Of a DNA stretch of 64,000 bases, positions 16,651-25,618 are shown one piece after another. A program made the translations under genes and the position numbers. Every line of letters begins with the position of its first letter. Within the stretch, counting starts at the first letter, position 1. This stretch comes from Desulfobotulus mexicanus (lineage in GTDB: Bacteria; Desulfobacterota; Desulfobacteria; Desulfobacterales; ASO4-4), in assembly GCF_006175995.1 (NCBI RefSeq), contig NZ_VDMB01000002.1, positions 1 to 64,000 on the forward strand, written 5' to 3'. The notes beneath the pieces were generated by a model. It ran no database searches. It saw only the letters and a program-made list of their open reading frames with translations, and was not told where the DNA came from.

Positions 16651-18657
16651 TCAGGTGCGGAACCTTCCCAGAAGGGCCTGAAGTTCTTCGGCCAGAGACC
16701 GGAGATCCTGTGCATTTACGGCAACATTCTGACTGTTGATTTTCATTTCTGCTGCAGCACTGCTTACATCCCCTACATCCCTTGTGATTTCCTTGATTAC
16801 ATGGCTGCTCTGGGCCACATTGGCCGTTACTTCCTGAAGGCCTCTGGATGCCTGTCCCACATTGTCTGCAATTTCACGGGTGGCGGCGGACTGTTCTTCT
16901 ATGGCTGTAGCAATGGTGGCAATGATATCATTGATTTCAAGGATTGTTTTATCGATGGTGCTGATCTGGCCGATGGTGTTGTGGGTACTGCCCTGAATAT
17001 CATTGATGCGCTGCTTTATGTCTTCTGTGGCTGCTGCGGTTTGTTTGGCAAGTTCCTTGATTTCATTGGCTACAACGGCAAAACCTTTGCCAGACTCACC
17101 GGCTCTGGCGGCCTCGATGGTGGCATTCAGGGCCAGAAGATTGGTCTGTTCCGATATCTCGCTGATGGTGGCTGTCACTTTGCCTATGGCATCGGCGGCT
17201 TTGCCCAGAATATCCATGGATTCTGTGGCATTTCGGGCTTCCTTTACCGCCTGATCCGCAATGGCTCTGGCATTTTCCGTATTTTGTGCAATTTCAGAAA
17301 TTGTGGCGGACATTTCTTCGGAAGCCGTTGCCACCATATTGGTGTTCTGGTTGGCTTCTTCCATGGCTGCGGCAATGGAACTGAAACCGGTATTCATTTC
17401 TTCTATGGCTGTGGCCACAGCCTGAGCTTTCCGGGCGGTTTCGTCCACCTTCTGATCCATGTTTGCGGCAATATCCATGAGCTTTCCGGAGGATCTGTTA
17501 ACAAGACCGGCTCTGGTGACCACATCGGCCACTATTTCTCTGATTTTCTCGATAAAGGTGTTGAAGCCGGTGGCCATAACGCCGATTTCATCGCTGCTTT
17601 GAACCTTCAGCCTCCGGGTGAGGTCTCCTTCGCCTTCGGCTACATCCTGAAGCATTCTTGTGGTTTTCTGAATGGGTGTGGAGAGGGACAGGGCCATGAT
17701 GTAGGCCAGCCCCATGAAAACAGCAAAAACAAGGATGCCTATGATTACCATGAGGCGCATCATTGCCCTGAAGCCTTCCATCACTTCACTGCGCTCAATT
17801 AAACCCACAAGCTTCCAGCCAAGTCCCGGAAGGGTGTGCACTTCGGCCAGCCATTCTGTTCCCTTGATTTCAAGGGATGCGCTCCCTCTGTCTGTTTTAT
17901 CGAGAACCCTGAAGGCTTCAATGCCGCTTTCCGTCAGTTTTTTGAAGTTGGTTTCAGGGTTTCTGGGGTTGGCAAGGATAACTCCGTCGCCCTGCACCAG
18001 CATGACATAGCCCGTTTCTCCGATCTGGCTTCTCTGGATCAGGCTGGTCAAAGCGCCAAGACTCACATCCAGACCTGCGATGCCCACGAGTTCATTTTTT
18101 TCTGACTGTATTCCATGCATGAGGCTGATGACCGGTTCTCCGGTGGTGGACATGTAGGCATTGGAAATGCTGGGTTTTGATATGTCCCCCATGGCTTCTT
18201 TGTACCAGGGTCTTGCTCTGGGATCATAGCCTGCGGGCATGGGAGAATTGCCTGAGGATGTAAAGCCGCCCCAGCGGGTTCCAAGGAAGACTTCCACAAG
18301 ATGGGGGCTGCTGTTTTCAATCTGCCCGAAGAAAGACCGGATTTTATTTTCAAGATCCGAGAGTTCCATATCTTTGGGGCTCATTTCCCGGCGGGCATCT
18401 TTATAAGAGCTTATTTCTTCATTAATCTTTCTGACATCCGGGTTGAGTGCCTGCATGCGCACCGTGTTCAGGGCATTTTCCATGAAAATGTCCATGGCAG
18501 CTTCTATATGGGTCAGCTCCTTGGCTGCCCCAGCATGGAAGTTTTCCACGCTGGTTTTACGGATCTGTATACCAAGAAAAAGAAAGGTGAGCAGAAGGGG
18601 AACAAGGATACTCATGGAAAAGGCAAACAGCAGTTTCTGGCGTATGGAAAAATGCAT
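16651..18657 (-). CDS. Methyl-accepting chemotaxis protein
   Basis: A 668-residue chemoreceptor: TM1 (~9-31), extracellular dCache sensor (~35-285, with the motif [13 protein letters not shown] and RPWYKEA), TM2 (~292-314), HAMP (~316-370) and a long cytoplasmic signalling domain. The signalling tip [20 protein letters not shown] (about residues 510-530) is complete. It has no C-terminal CheR-docking pentapeptide. AAGGAGG precedes the ATG. Only 36 bp separate it from the binding lipoprotein gene, making a receptor/binding-protein/kinase operon. A heavily deleted homologue lies at 28841-29360. Confidence 0.94.
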   Translation of the reverse strand: MHFSIRQKLLFAFSMSILVPLLLTFLFLGIQIRKTSVENFHAGAAKELTHIEAAMDIFMENALNTVRMQALNPDVRKINEEISSYKDARREMSPKDMELSDLENKIRSFFGQIENSSPHLVEVFLGTRWGGFTSSGNSPMPAGYDPRARPWYKEAMGDISKPSISNAYMSTTGEPVISLMHGIQSEKNELVGIAGLDVSLGALTSLIQRSQIGETGYVMLVQGDGVILANPRNPETNFKKLTESGIEAFRVLDKTDRGSASLEIKGTEWLAEVHTLPGLGWKLVGLIERSEVMEGFRAMMRLMVIIGILVFAVFMGLAYIMALSLSTPIQKTTRMLQDVAEGEGDLTRRLKVQSSDEIGVMATGFNTFIEKIREIVADVVTRAGLVNRSSGKLMDIAANMDQKVDETARKAQAVATAIEEMNTGFSSIAAAMEEANQNTNMVATASEEMSATISEIAQNTENARAIADQAVKEARNATESMDILGKAADAIGKVTATISEISEQTNLLALNATIEAARAGESGKGFAVVANEIKELAKQTAAATEDIKQRINDIQGSTHNTIGQISTIDKTILEINDIIATIATAIEEQSAATREIADNVGQASRGLQEVTANVAQSSHVIKEITRDVGDVSSAAAEMKINSQNVAVNAQDLRSLAEELQALLGRFRT

Positions 18658-18929
18658 GGCAGGCCTCCTTAGAGGTATAAACAGGTAAGTTGATTTGGGG
18701 AAAGAACTGTATAAACAGGAATGCTTTAGTTTCTTTGCAGGGTCTGTAAAGAATTTGTCTTTAAGGTAAGGCTTTAAGGTACTGACTTTGGATATAGTGA
18801 GTTATTTTTATTTAAGAATCAAGGAAAATATGTGGTGCTCCGGGAAGTCCTGCATCTCGCTGTGTGTTCGTGTCTCTGCGGTGACGCAGTATTCAGCCCC
18901 AGTGCTGAGGAACAGAAAAGGGTAAAGGA

Positions 18930-18955
18930 GCAGCCGGTCTTTAAAACCCGGCTGC
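18930..18955 (-). terminator. Terminator-like hairpin downstream of thioesterase remnant
   Basis: GCAGCCGG (18930-18937) pairs with CCGGCTGC (18948-18955). On the minus strand it is followed by TCCTTTACCCTTTT. It lies in the ~395-bp gap between the chemoreceptor start (18657) and the thioesterase stop (19053), where I see no gene. Confidence 0.5.
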
Positions 18956-19052
18956 CGTAAAATGTATATTATTTCTCTAAAGAAAGGACATTCAGTAGAG
19001 ATGATAAAGATGTGAAGGAAGATCAAAGCATCTGCAAGTCTTTAAAAAAGGT

Positions 19053-19496
19053 TTATTCCACCTGGGCTGCCTGGAAACGGCTAATGCTTTCTTTTAAACT
19101 TTCAGGGATGTGGCTTGCGGTAAATTTCGGGCCTATGCATACCAGTATGATTTCTGCCCTGTTACAGAGTTCCTCAATGCCATCCGTTTCTTTACTTATT
19201 TCCTGAATTACAGAAAGGCTTCGGGTTTTCATTCAGTTGAAACGGGTGCGGATAATGGCTGTTTCCATGTATCTTACAGGTTTGCGGAATTGCAGGTGGG
19301 CGTCGGCCACGGCCAGATGGTAATTGTTTTCCATCAGGATTGCATAGCTGTGGCCTGCGGCATCCATATACCGGTCACGGGCTTCGTGGTAAAGATCAAG
19401 ATAACGGCTGTGGTAAACAACATTTCCCGGATCAACCATGGACATGGGGATACGGATGCGGGTTTCATGGGGGAAAAAAGCTTCAAACTGCTGCAT
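19053..19496 (-). pseudogene. 4HBT-family acyl-CoA thioesterase interrupted by one in-frame TGA
   Basis: The frame is continuous from ATG 19496 to TAA 19053 (147 codons) except for one TGA at 19233-19235. The first part has the hot-dog signature MVDPGNVVYHSRYLDLYHEARD. The second part continues TRSLSVIQEISK...LCNRAEIILVCIGPKF. In the intact paralogue at 29434-29871 the TGA position is Trp (TGG). Hence it is a recent nonsense mutation, a sequence error, or read-through. The family hydrolyses acyl-CoA esters (YbgC-like). AAGGA precedes the start by 11 bases. It is downstream of the APH-family gene on the same strand. Confidence 0.8.
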
Positions 19497-19571
19497 GAAA
19501 AAAGATTCCTTGGTATGGCGTTTAAAAATAGGGGTCTTTAAAAGCCCCAGCATCAGATGGTTTTATCTCTA

Positions 19572-20552
19572 TCATTTTTCCGGCAGGGAAAGCCAGAGAT
19601 CGGAAAGGGCTTGTCTGTGGGATACAAGCAGCTCCAGATAATCACATTCCAGATCTATCATTTCCGAATCCTCTTTTCTCAGCCACTCCGAAAGCCAGCA
19701 GAAGCGTATGGCTGCCACCATGGAGGCCAGTGCCTGCCAGCCTGCAGGGGATACTAGTCCCGATGCCCTGAGATTTCTGAGAAGATCCCGCACAAAGGGC
19801 CCTTGCAATGCCATGGGATCTTCACTGCCAAGGCATCCGATGAGGTTGGCCGTGTCATGGATGTCTGGCTTGGGTCCACAGAACTCCCAGTCTATGACGT
19901 AAAGCAGTTCCTTTCTTCCGAAAAGGGCATTAACCGGGTGCAGATCCCCATGGCTGAGGGTGAGGGGGATTGATTCCAGAAGCGGGCCAAGATGTGCTTC
20001 AATTTGCTCGCTTATGGGGAGTATGCGATCATGGAGCCAGGTTTCACGGAGTTTTAGAATCTGCATCAGTTCTCTGATGTATGCAAGGATCTTAAAGGGT
20101 GGGGTATTGATACGGGCCATGGTGCCCTTTTTTAAAAGATTGATTATAAAGCCTGCAAAGGCTTTTCCCCGCCAGCTGTCTTTGGTATATTCCGGTCTGG
20201 GAAGCTCTTCTCCCTTGATATAGGGTGTGAACTGGAAGAAGGCGGCGTTTTTTTTGATCAGCGCCCTTCCTTTGTCATCCCGCAGTGGAAGAAGTATGTG
20301 GGGCAGGTCTAAGGCATCAAGGCGGAAAAGGAGATCTGCAATGAGGTTTTTACGGGGCCCCTGATTCAGGGAAAAACGCTCCAGAACAAAAATGCCCTTT
20401 TTGGTTTCCACAGCCATGCGGCTCTGGCTGCGTTCCGGACTGCCTGCAAGGCAGATGTCCGGTATTGGTTTGCAGTTTCCAAGGCCCATGTGCCCGGCAA
20501 GGGTTTGGATGGTATGGATATCCATTAAAGGTGGCAGTTCCTGAGTATTCAT
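19572..20552 (-). CDS. APH-family small-molecule phosphotransferase
   Basis: A 326-residue protein kinase-like fold enzyme of the aminoglycoside phosphotransferase/choline kinase superfamily. The catalytic loop SHGDLHPVNAL (about residue 200) and the metal-binding IDWEFCGPKPDIHD (about 220-233) are intact. The N-lobe is divergent. Members phosphorylate hydroxyls on aminoglycosides, choline, homoserine and other substrates, so the substrate here cannot be named. No membrane segment is seen. The ATG at 20552 has only a weak ribosome site, and Met10 is an alternative. It probably shares a transcript with the thioesterase remnant 75 bp downstream. Confidence 0.75.
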   Translation of the reverse strand: MNTQELPPLMDIHTIQTLAGHMGLGNCKPIPDICLAGSPERSQSRMAVETKKGIFVLERFSLNQGPRKNLIADLLFRLDALDLPHILLPLRDDKGRALIKKNAAFFQFTPYIKGEELPRPEYTKDSWRGKAFAGFIINLLKKGTMARINTPPFKILAYIRELMQILKLRETWLHDRILPISEQIEAHLGPLLESIPLTLSHGDLHPVNALFGRKELLYVIDWEFCGPKPDIHDTANLIGCLGSEDPMALQGPFVRDLLRNLRASGLVSPAGWQALASMVAAIRFCWLSEWLRKEDSEMIDLECDYLELLVSHRQALSDLWLSLPEK

Positions 20553-20782
20553 AGGGGTCTTTTTCAGTCATGAAAAAAAGGGAATTCGGGCGCAGTTCCG
20601 GACATATGCATGAACTTTTGCCATCAAGGTTGACTTGGCTTACATTCTTTTATAGTTTTCTTTCCTTTCAGGCCTTGCCTGAAATTTTACCATAGCAGCT
20701 TTTTGGGTCATCAGGAAAAGGAATGTCCTTTGTTTGTAAGATCCGAAGAGGCTGTGAGCAGGCATGAAAAGGAAGTCATCCA

Positions 20783-21688
20783 ATGCAGCTTTTGATGAAA
20801 ATCGGACGCAATGATCCCTGCCCCTGCGGGTCCGGGAAAAAATATAAAAAATGTTGTGCCAGCCGTAAAGAGCCCCTGAAGGTGGATCTCAATAAATATT
20901 ATCAGCAGACCTATGGTGTGCGTCTGAAAAGCAAAGAGCAGATAGAAGGTATACGCAAGGCGGGTAAGCTTGTGATGGAGACCCATCAGCTGGTGGCAGA
21001 ATATCTGAAATCGGGTATCACAACGGATGATGTGAATGAACTGGTGCATCGCCACACCCTGAAAAATGGCGGGATTCCCGCCCCTCTGAACTACAGGGGA
21101 TTTCCCAAGAGCGTATGTGTTTCCCCTAACGAGGTTATCTGCCATGGTATTCCCGGAGGCAGGGTGCTGGCGGACGGAGACATTGTGAATGTGGATATCA
21201 CCACCATTCTGGATGGTTATTATGCAGATGCCAATTACACCTATTTTATAGGTGCTCCTTCTCCCGAGGCAAGAAGACTGGTGGCCGCAAGCCTGGAAAG
21301 CCTGAGGCAGGGACTTGCCATGGTAAAGCCGGGTAATACCACAGGGGATATCGGGTGGGCCATACAGCGCTATGCCGAAGGGCAGGGCTATTCCGTGGTC
21401 AGGGAGTTTGTGGGCCATGGGGTGGGGCTGGAATTTCATGAGGGGCCGCAGATACTTCACTTCGGAAAGAAAGGTACCGGTGTTCCTCTGGTTCCGGGTA
21501 TGACCTTTACGGTGGAACCCATGATTAACATAGGAAAAAAAGATCTTTATATTCTTGAGGATAAGTGGACGGCCGTTACCAGAGACGGCCGCCTTTCCGC
21601 CCAGTTTGAGCAGACCATTGTGGTGACCGAAGATGGCTATGAAAGCCTGACACCCTTTTCTCTGGATAGTTTTGTGCAGGCTGTGTGA
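20783..21688 (+). CDS. map: Methionine aminopeptidase with N-terminal SEC-C zinc motif
   Basis: A 301-residue type-I methionine aminopeptidase removing the initiator Met from nascent proteins. Residues ~8-25 form a SEC-C zinc-binding motif ([16 protein letters not shown]), as in the SecA tail. The pita-bread catalytic domain follows, with metal ligands visible in [29 protein letters not shown] and QFEQTIVV. This SEC-C/MetAP fusion is known in several bacteria and is thought to aid ribosome docking. The next gene carries a second SEC-C motif. AAGGAA is nine bases before the ATG. Confidence 0.93.
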   Translation: MQLLMKIGRNDPCPCGSGKKYKKCCASRKEPLKVDLNKYYQQTYGVRLKSKEQIEGIRKAGKLVMETHQLVAEYLKSGITTDDVNELVHRHTLKNGGIPAPLNYRGFPKSVCVSPNEVICHGIPGGRVLADGDIVNVDITTILDGYYADANYTYFIGAPSPEARRLVAASLESLRQGLAMVKPGNTTGDIGWAIQRYAEGQGYSVVREFVGHGVGLEFHEGPQILHFGKKGTGVPLVPGMTFTVEPMINIGKKDLYILEDKWTAVTRDGRLSAQFEQTIVVTEDGYESLTPFSLDSFVQAV

Positions 21689-21801
21689 TGTTTTATGGTG
21701 CCATGCATCTGGCAGGGGATGGCCTTTTGTTTTAGTATTCCCCCTTAAGTCGGGTATCATGCCGCCTTGTTTACTCTGAAGAACAACCAAGGAGAAAAAA
21801 A

Positions 21802-22302
21802 ATGGAACAATGTCCCTGCGGTTCTGGCCAGACCTTTGATGCCTGCTGTGAACCCTATATTGCAGGTTCTGTAAATGCCCCAACCGCTGAAATCCTTATG
21901 CGGTCCCGTTATACGGCCTATGCCCGCATTTCCATGGATTATATTTTTGAGACGACCCACCCGGATCAGCGGGGCGATTATGATGCCGAAGGTGCCAAGG
22001 CCTGGGCTGAATCTTCCCAATGGCATGGCCTTGAAATTCTTGCCAAAGAAAAGGGGCTGGAAGGGGATACGGAAGGCAATCTTGAGTTTGCGGCCCATTT
22101 TTCCCAGGACGGCAAGCGCTATGTCCACCATGAGCGGGCCTTTTTCCGTAAGGGTGATGATGGAAAATGGTATTTTTATGATGGCCAGCCCGTTACGGCG
22201 GAGACGGTTCGAAGGGAAGGTCCCAAGGTAGGCCGCAATGATCCCTGTCCCTGTGGCTCCGGTAAAAAATATAAGAAGTGCTGCATAGACAATGCCGCAT
22301 AA
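21802..22302 (+). CDS. YchJ-family protein with two SEC-C motifs
   Basis: A 166-residue protein of the YchJ/UPF0225 family. SEC-C motifs lie at both ends: [13 protein letters not shown] (residues 4-16) and [16 protein letters not shown] near the C-terminus. Between them is an NTF2-like domain ([23 protein letters not shown]...HERAFFRK). The function is unknown, but SEC-C motifs bind Zn and often mediate ribosome or SecB contacts. It lies 113 bp after map, and its 3' end overlaps mqnD by 11 bp. Confidence 0.85.
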   Translation: MEQCPCGSGQTFDACCEPYIAGSVNAPTAEILMRSRYTAYARISMDYIFETTHPDQRGDYDAEGAKAWAESSQWHGLEILAKEKGLEGDTEGNLEFAAHFSQDGKRYVHHERAFFRKGDDGKWYFYDGQPVTAETVRREGPKVGRNDPCPCGSGKKYKKCCIDNAA

Positions 22303-23137
22303 TCAAGGGGCCGGGCTCAGCTTGGCCTTTTCTCCCTGCCCCAATGACACCTTTATCTTCGACGCCCTGATCCATGGACGTGTACCTTGTCCCGGTTTTT
22401 CTCCGGAGGCCGTGCTTGCCGATGTGGAAACCCTGAACCAGTGGGCTTTTCAGGGGCTCTATCCTGTAAGCAAACTTTCCTTTGCCGCACTGGGAAGGCT
22501 CAGGGACAGCTATGCTCTGCTTCCTTCGGGTGCGGCTCTGGGGCGGGGCTGCGGTCCTCTCCTTACGGCCAGAGAGTCAATGGACAGGGACAGGCTGCGG
22601 CGTTCGGTCATTGCTGTTCCGGGTCTGGATACCACAGCCACTTTTTTGCTGCGTCTTTTTCTGGGGAAGGATCTGGATCTGCGGCCCATGCCCTTTGAGA
22701 CCATTATGCCCGCCCTGCGGGATGGTCTGGTTGATGCCGGATTGATTATCCATGAAGGCCGTTTTGTTTTCAAGGAATATGGTCTGATCTGTATTCAGGA
22801 TCTGGGAGCTTTCTGGGAGGAGACAACAGGCTTTCCCATTCCTCTGGGGGGTATTGCCCTTAGAAGGGATATGCTTTCTTCGGCAGAGCTGCTGAGCCGT
22901 GCCATCGGCGAAAGCATTCTCCATGCAAGGCGTTTTCCCGAAGGGGCCATGCCTTATATCCGTTCCCATGCCCAGGAAATGGTAGCGGATGTCATGGAAA
23001 GGCATATTGCCCTTTATGTGAATGATTTTTCCATTGATCTGGGGGAAGAGGGCAGGGAAACCGTGGCTTTTTTCTTCCGCAAAGGAGAGGAACTGGGGCT
23101 TTTTCCTGCATGTGAAAAGGATTTTATGGCCTTTTGA
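22292..23137 (+). CDS. mqnD: 1,4-dihydroxy-6-naphthoate synthase (futalosine pathway)
   Basis: A 281-residue enzyme of the MqnA/MqnD periplasmic-binding-like fold that converts cyclic dehypoxanthinylfutalosine to 1,4-dihydroxy-6-naphthoate in menaquinone synthesis. The N-terminal [15 protein letters not shown] motif is diagnostic for MqnD, and the FLLRLFLG and [13 protein letters not shown]-like region ([18 protein letters not shown]) is present. Its start overlaps the ychJ 3' end. Other mqn genes are not in the window. Presence of this route implies a menaquinone-based respiratory chain, which fits the quinone-linked lactate oxidation encoded downstream. Confidence 0.9.
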   Translation: MPHNQGAGLSLAFSPCPNDTFIFDALIHGRVPCPGFSPEAVLADVETLNQWAFQGLYPVSKLSFAALGRLRDSYALLPSGAALGRGCGPLLTARESMDRDRLRRSVIAVPGLDTTATFLLRLFLGKDLDLRPMPFETIMPALRDGLVDAGLIIHEGRFVFKEYGLICIQDLGAFWEETTGFPIPLGGIALRRDMLSSAELLSRAIGESILHARRFPEGAMPYIRSHAQEMVADVMERHIALYVNDFSIDLGEEGRETVAFFFRKGEELGLFPACEKDFMAF

Positions 23138-23160
23138 GGCTGCTGGCATCAATTTTCATA

Positions 23161-23553
23161 TTTTTTTCAGACAAGGATACGCCAGCAACGGTGTATCTTT
23201 TTTTTTTGTTCTCGTAGTCTTCGGGAATGGTTTTTTGGGTGATCTCTTCGATTTCCCGGACTTTCAGGCTGTCCATCAGGGGCTCAAAGGCCTGATGGTT
23301 GGTGGAAAAAATACAGTCCCATCTTTTTCCATGACATCCAGAACCCTGTGCAGCAGTTCCGGATGATCTTCTGCAATATCAAAGGTTTTTCCCTTATCCC
23401 TCGCCGATGAGTAGGACGGGGGATCCACCATGGCAAGGGTGAAGGTCTCGCCGTTTTTCTTGAGAGTCTTCAGATGGTCCATGGCATCGGCCTGAAGCAG
23501 TCTGTGTTTTTTTCGTCGTTCCGGTCAACGCGGCCATAGCGATTTTCGTTGCA
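23161..23553 (-). pseudogene. RlmK-like rRNA methyltransferase relic
   Basis: A near-identical DNA copy of the 3' ~350 bp of the intact methyltransferase at 30181-31146, including its stop codon. It has lost one A in an A run (frameshift after VFF). It then jumps, inside a shared TTTTTTC, from the sequence matching ~30529 to that matching ~30797, an internal deletion of about 268 bp. Homology ends near 23553. The product would be non-functional. Confidence 0.85.
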
Positions 23554-23563
23554 CTTTAGGAAG

Positions 23564-23701
23564 ATGCTGAATCCTTATTTTGATAATCGTCTGGAAGAAA
23601 TAGAAGTGAGAAACATTATTCTTGCAGCCAGTTTGGAAAATCTGGAGGAATTTATTCTGCAGTATGTTTGGTTTGATGATTCCCCAGAGACAGGCACCTG
23701 A
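23564..23701 (+). CDS. Small hypothetical ORF (45 aa)
   Basis: A 45-codon frame beginning right after AGGAAG encodes an acidic, helix-prone peptide (LEEIEVRNIILAASLENLEE). It lies in a decayed region between the methyltransferase relic and a terminator. I do not recognise it. It may be a fragment of a longer lost gene, and the spacing to the ribosome site is too short to be convincing. Confidence 0.25.
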   Translation: MLNPYFDNRLEEIEVRNIILAASLENLEEFILQYVWFDDSPETGT

Positions 23702-23744
23702 AAAATCGGCTCTTGAAAGCTGATGTCGTAAGGTAATAGAACTG

Positions 23745-23792
23745 AAAAAGGTCTTTATATCGTCCCTAGCGGGCGACATAAAGACCTTTTTT
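23745..23792 (+). terminator. Strong terminator before the dehydratase operon
   Basis: AAAAAGGTCTTTAT and ATAAAGACCTTTTTT form a long stem (23745-23763 with 23774-23792), with further TCG/CGA pairing inside. It has A and T tracts on both sides, so it could act in both directions. Confidence 0.75.
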
Positions 23793-23857
23793 GTGTCCTG
23801 TTGTTGGGCGTGTTGTTTTTTTCTATTTAACTCAAATGTTTATTATTGCATCTTGTG

Positions 23858-23873
23858 TGGCACAGTCCTCGCT
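23858..23873 (+). promoter_or_regulatory. Sigma-54 promoter of the 4-hydroxybutyryl-CoA dehydratase-like operon
   Basis: TGGCACAGTCCTCGCT matches the sigma-54 consensus TGGCAC-N5-TTGCT. It has the perfect GG-N10-GC spacing of the -24/-12 elements and a complete TGGCAC box. Transcription would start near 23885, ~60 bases before the first gene. A GAF/AAA+ sigma-54 activator gene lies 3.3 kb downstream. Confidence 0.7.
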
Positions 23874-23943
23874 TTGGAGAATGGGCAGGAGTTCGTGTAC
23901 CGCAGAATACGGTTTTTTTCTATTTCTTTTAAAGGAGGCTGCC

Positions 23944-25413
23944 ATGAGAACAAAGGAACAATACGTTGCCGATCTGATGAAAATGAAGAAGAACATTTAT
24001 TACAAGGGAGAAAAAATTAGCCGGGATCACGAGGAGCTGAAGATGACCCTGAATGTTCTGGGTCACACCTTTGATGCGGCAATGGATCCTGAGAAAGCCC
24101 ACCTTTGCACGGCCAAATCCCATCTGAGCGGTGAAACCATCAATCGTTTCTGTCATATTCACCAGAGTCCCGAAGATCTGCATAAAAAGCAGGACATGAC
24201 GCGCATGCTCTGCCGGGAAGTTGGCTACTGCATCGGTCGATGCATGGGCGCTGATGCCAGTAATGCGGTGAACATCATCTCCTATGAAGCAGATAAGGCC
24301 AATGGAGGTGCTACGGAATACCATAAGAATTTTCTCAGATGGCTGGATAATTTTCAGAAAAAAGACCTGGTGGTGGCCTGTGCTCAGACCGATGTGAAGG
24401 GCGAAAGGATGCTGCGTCCCTCCCAGCAGCCCGATCCGGACCAGTACCTCCATGTGGTGGAAAAAAACAGCAAAGGGATTGTGGTAACGGGCTGCAAGGT
24501 GCATATCACCCAGGCTTCCGTTGCGGATGAGATTATGGTGGTGCCGACCCGTTCCCTTACGGAGGAGGAGAAGGATTATGCGGTGGCTTTTGCCATTCCT
24601 TCGGATGCAGAAGGTCTTACCCAGGTGGTGCATCCCCATAATATGAGAGCCCGTAAGCATTTTAAGCGGGGGTTTGATTTTGGGGCCGCGGATTCCTATG
24701 TGATTTTTGACAGAGTTTTTGTGCCATGGGACAGGGTCTTTCTCTGCGGTGAGCATCTTCACGGAGGGTTGTGTGCCCTGCTGTTTGCCCTCTTCCACCG
24801 CCACAGCTATTCCGGATGCAAACCGGCCATTGGCGATATTACCATGGGGCTTGCCGCTTTAGCAGCAGAGGTGAACGGTATTGAGAAAAGCGCCCGTGTA
24901 AAGGAAAAGCTTGCCAGCATCATTCAGATTGCGGAACTGGGTTATGCCGCCGGCTATACGGCATCGTCCCTTGGTAAGGCAGAGATGACCATCCCGGGCA
25001 TGGGGCCGGTGCCTTTTGGTCCGGGTTCCTGCATTCCCAACTCCATTTACTGCAATGTGGGCCGCTGCCTTACGGGTGAGGCTGTTTTCCATGAACAGGA
25101 GATACTCTGTGATATAGCAGGTGGTGTACCCGCTACCTTCCCCTATGAACAGGATCTGGTGAATGAGGAGCTCAGGCCCTATCTGGAAAAATACCTGAAG
25201 CGGAATACAAAGATACCCGTGGAGGACCAGATCCGTTTCTGGCTGTATTTCAGCGATTTGACCGTTTCTTCCCTTGCAGGAACCTTGAATTATGCAAGTT
25301 TCCACGGAGGAGGCTCTCCTGTTATGGAGCAGATTGCCATCACATCTCAGTACAATATTCAGGAAAGAAAGGATATTGTCAAACGGCTTGCCGGGATGTC
25401 CGCGAGTTGGTGA
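23944..25413 (+). CDS. 4-hydroxybutyryl-CoA dehydratase/vinylacetyl-CoA isomerase family enzyme
   Basis: A 489-residue flavoprotein of the 4-hydroxyphenylacetate 3-monooxygenase superfamily, nearly the same length as the clostridial 4-hydroxybutyryl-CoA dehydratase. Fe-S ligands of that enzyme appear conserved: Cys-x3-Cys in GYCIGRC and His-x6-Cys in HRHSYSGC. The substrate-binding TDVKGERMLRPSQQPDP region is also present. This supports a radical-type [4Fe-4S]/FAD dehydratase rather than an oxygenase. AAAGGAGG fixes the start at 23944 and excludes an upstream extension. It is first in an operon with a small protein and an SDR under a sigma-54 promoter. The exact acyl-CoA substrate is unknown. 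Confidence 0.85.
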   Translation: MRTKEQYVADLMKMKKNIYYKGEKISRDHEELKMTLNVLGHTFDAAMDPEKAHLCTAKSHLSGETINRFCHIHQSPEDLHKKQDMTRMLCREVGYCIGRCMGADASNAVNIISYEADKANGGATEYHKNFLRWLDNFQKKDLVVACAQTDVKGERMLRPSQQPDPDQYLHVVEKNSKGIVVTGCKVHITQASVADEIMVVPTRSLTEEEKDYAVAFAIPSDAEGLTQVVHPHNMRARKHFKRGFDFGAADSYVIFDRVFVPWDRVFLCGEHLHGGLCALLFALFHRHSYSGCKPAIGDITMGLAALAAEVNGIEKSARVKEKLASIIQIAELGYAAGYTASSLGKAEMTIPGMGPVPFGPGSCIPNSIYCNVGRCLTGEAVFHEQEILCDIAGGVPATFPYEQDLVNEELRPYLEKYLKRNTKIPVEDQIRFWLYFSDLTVSSLAGTLNYASFHGGGSPVMEQIAITSQYNIQERKDIVKRLAGMSASW

Positions 25414-25438
25414 TTCCCTTTGTATGGAAGGAGAAGCC

Positions 25439-25618
25439 ATGAAAAAAACAGAGGATGCAGGCAGGGCGGAGAAGATTGAAGGGCCGAAAGCCGGATCTCC
25501 GAATTTGGATGCCATTGCCCGTGTGTTAGTAGAGAACCAGAGTGCTGCCATTCATGAAGTAAATGACAGCATGGAACCCGGACAGGTGAACGGCGGAGAA
25601 GGGGAGGTGAAGGAATGA
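25439..25618 (+). CDS. Small hypothetical protein in dehydratase operon (59 aa)
   Basis: A 59-residue, charged, cysteine-free peptide with no recognised domain. The central LDAIARVLVENQSAAIHEV is predicted helical, with Gly/Glu-rich flanks. The start is well supported (AAGGAG before the ATG at 25439). Its TGA overlaps the ATG of the SDR gene, and its last codons form the SDR ribosome site, so it is probably translated and coupled. It could be a small subunit or adaptor, but that is only inference from position. Confidence 0.6.
   Translation: MKKTEDAGRAEKIEGPKAGSPNLDAIARVLVENQSAAIHEVNDSMEPGQVNGGEGEVKE

Noticed and set aside
16801-17802. A 333-codon plus-strand open frame inside the chemoreceptor gene
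   Set aside because: It is the antisense shadow of the intact minus-strand MCP and shows a Gly/Cys/Phe-rich composition typical of antisense frames.
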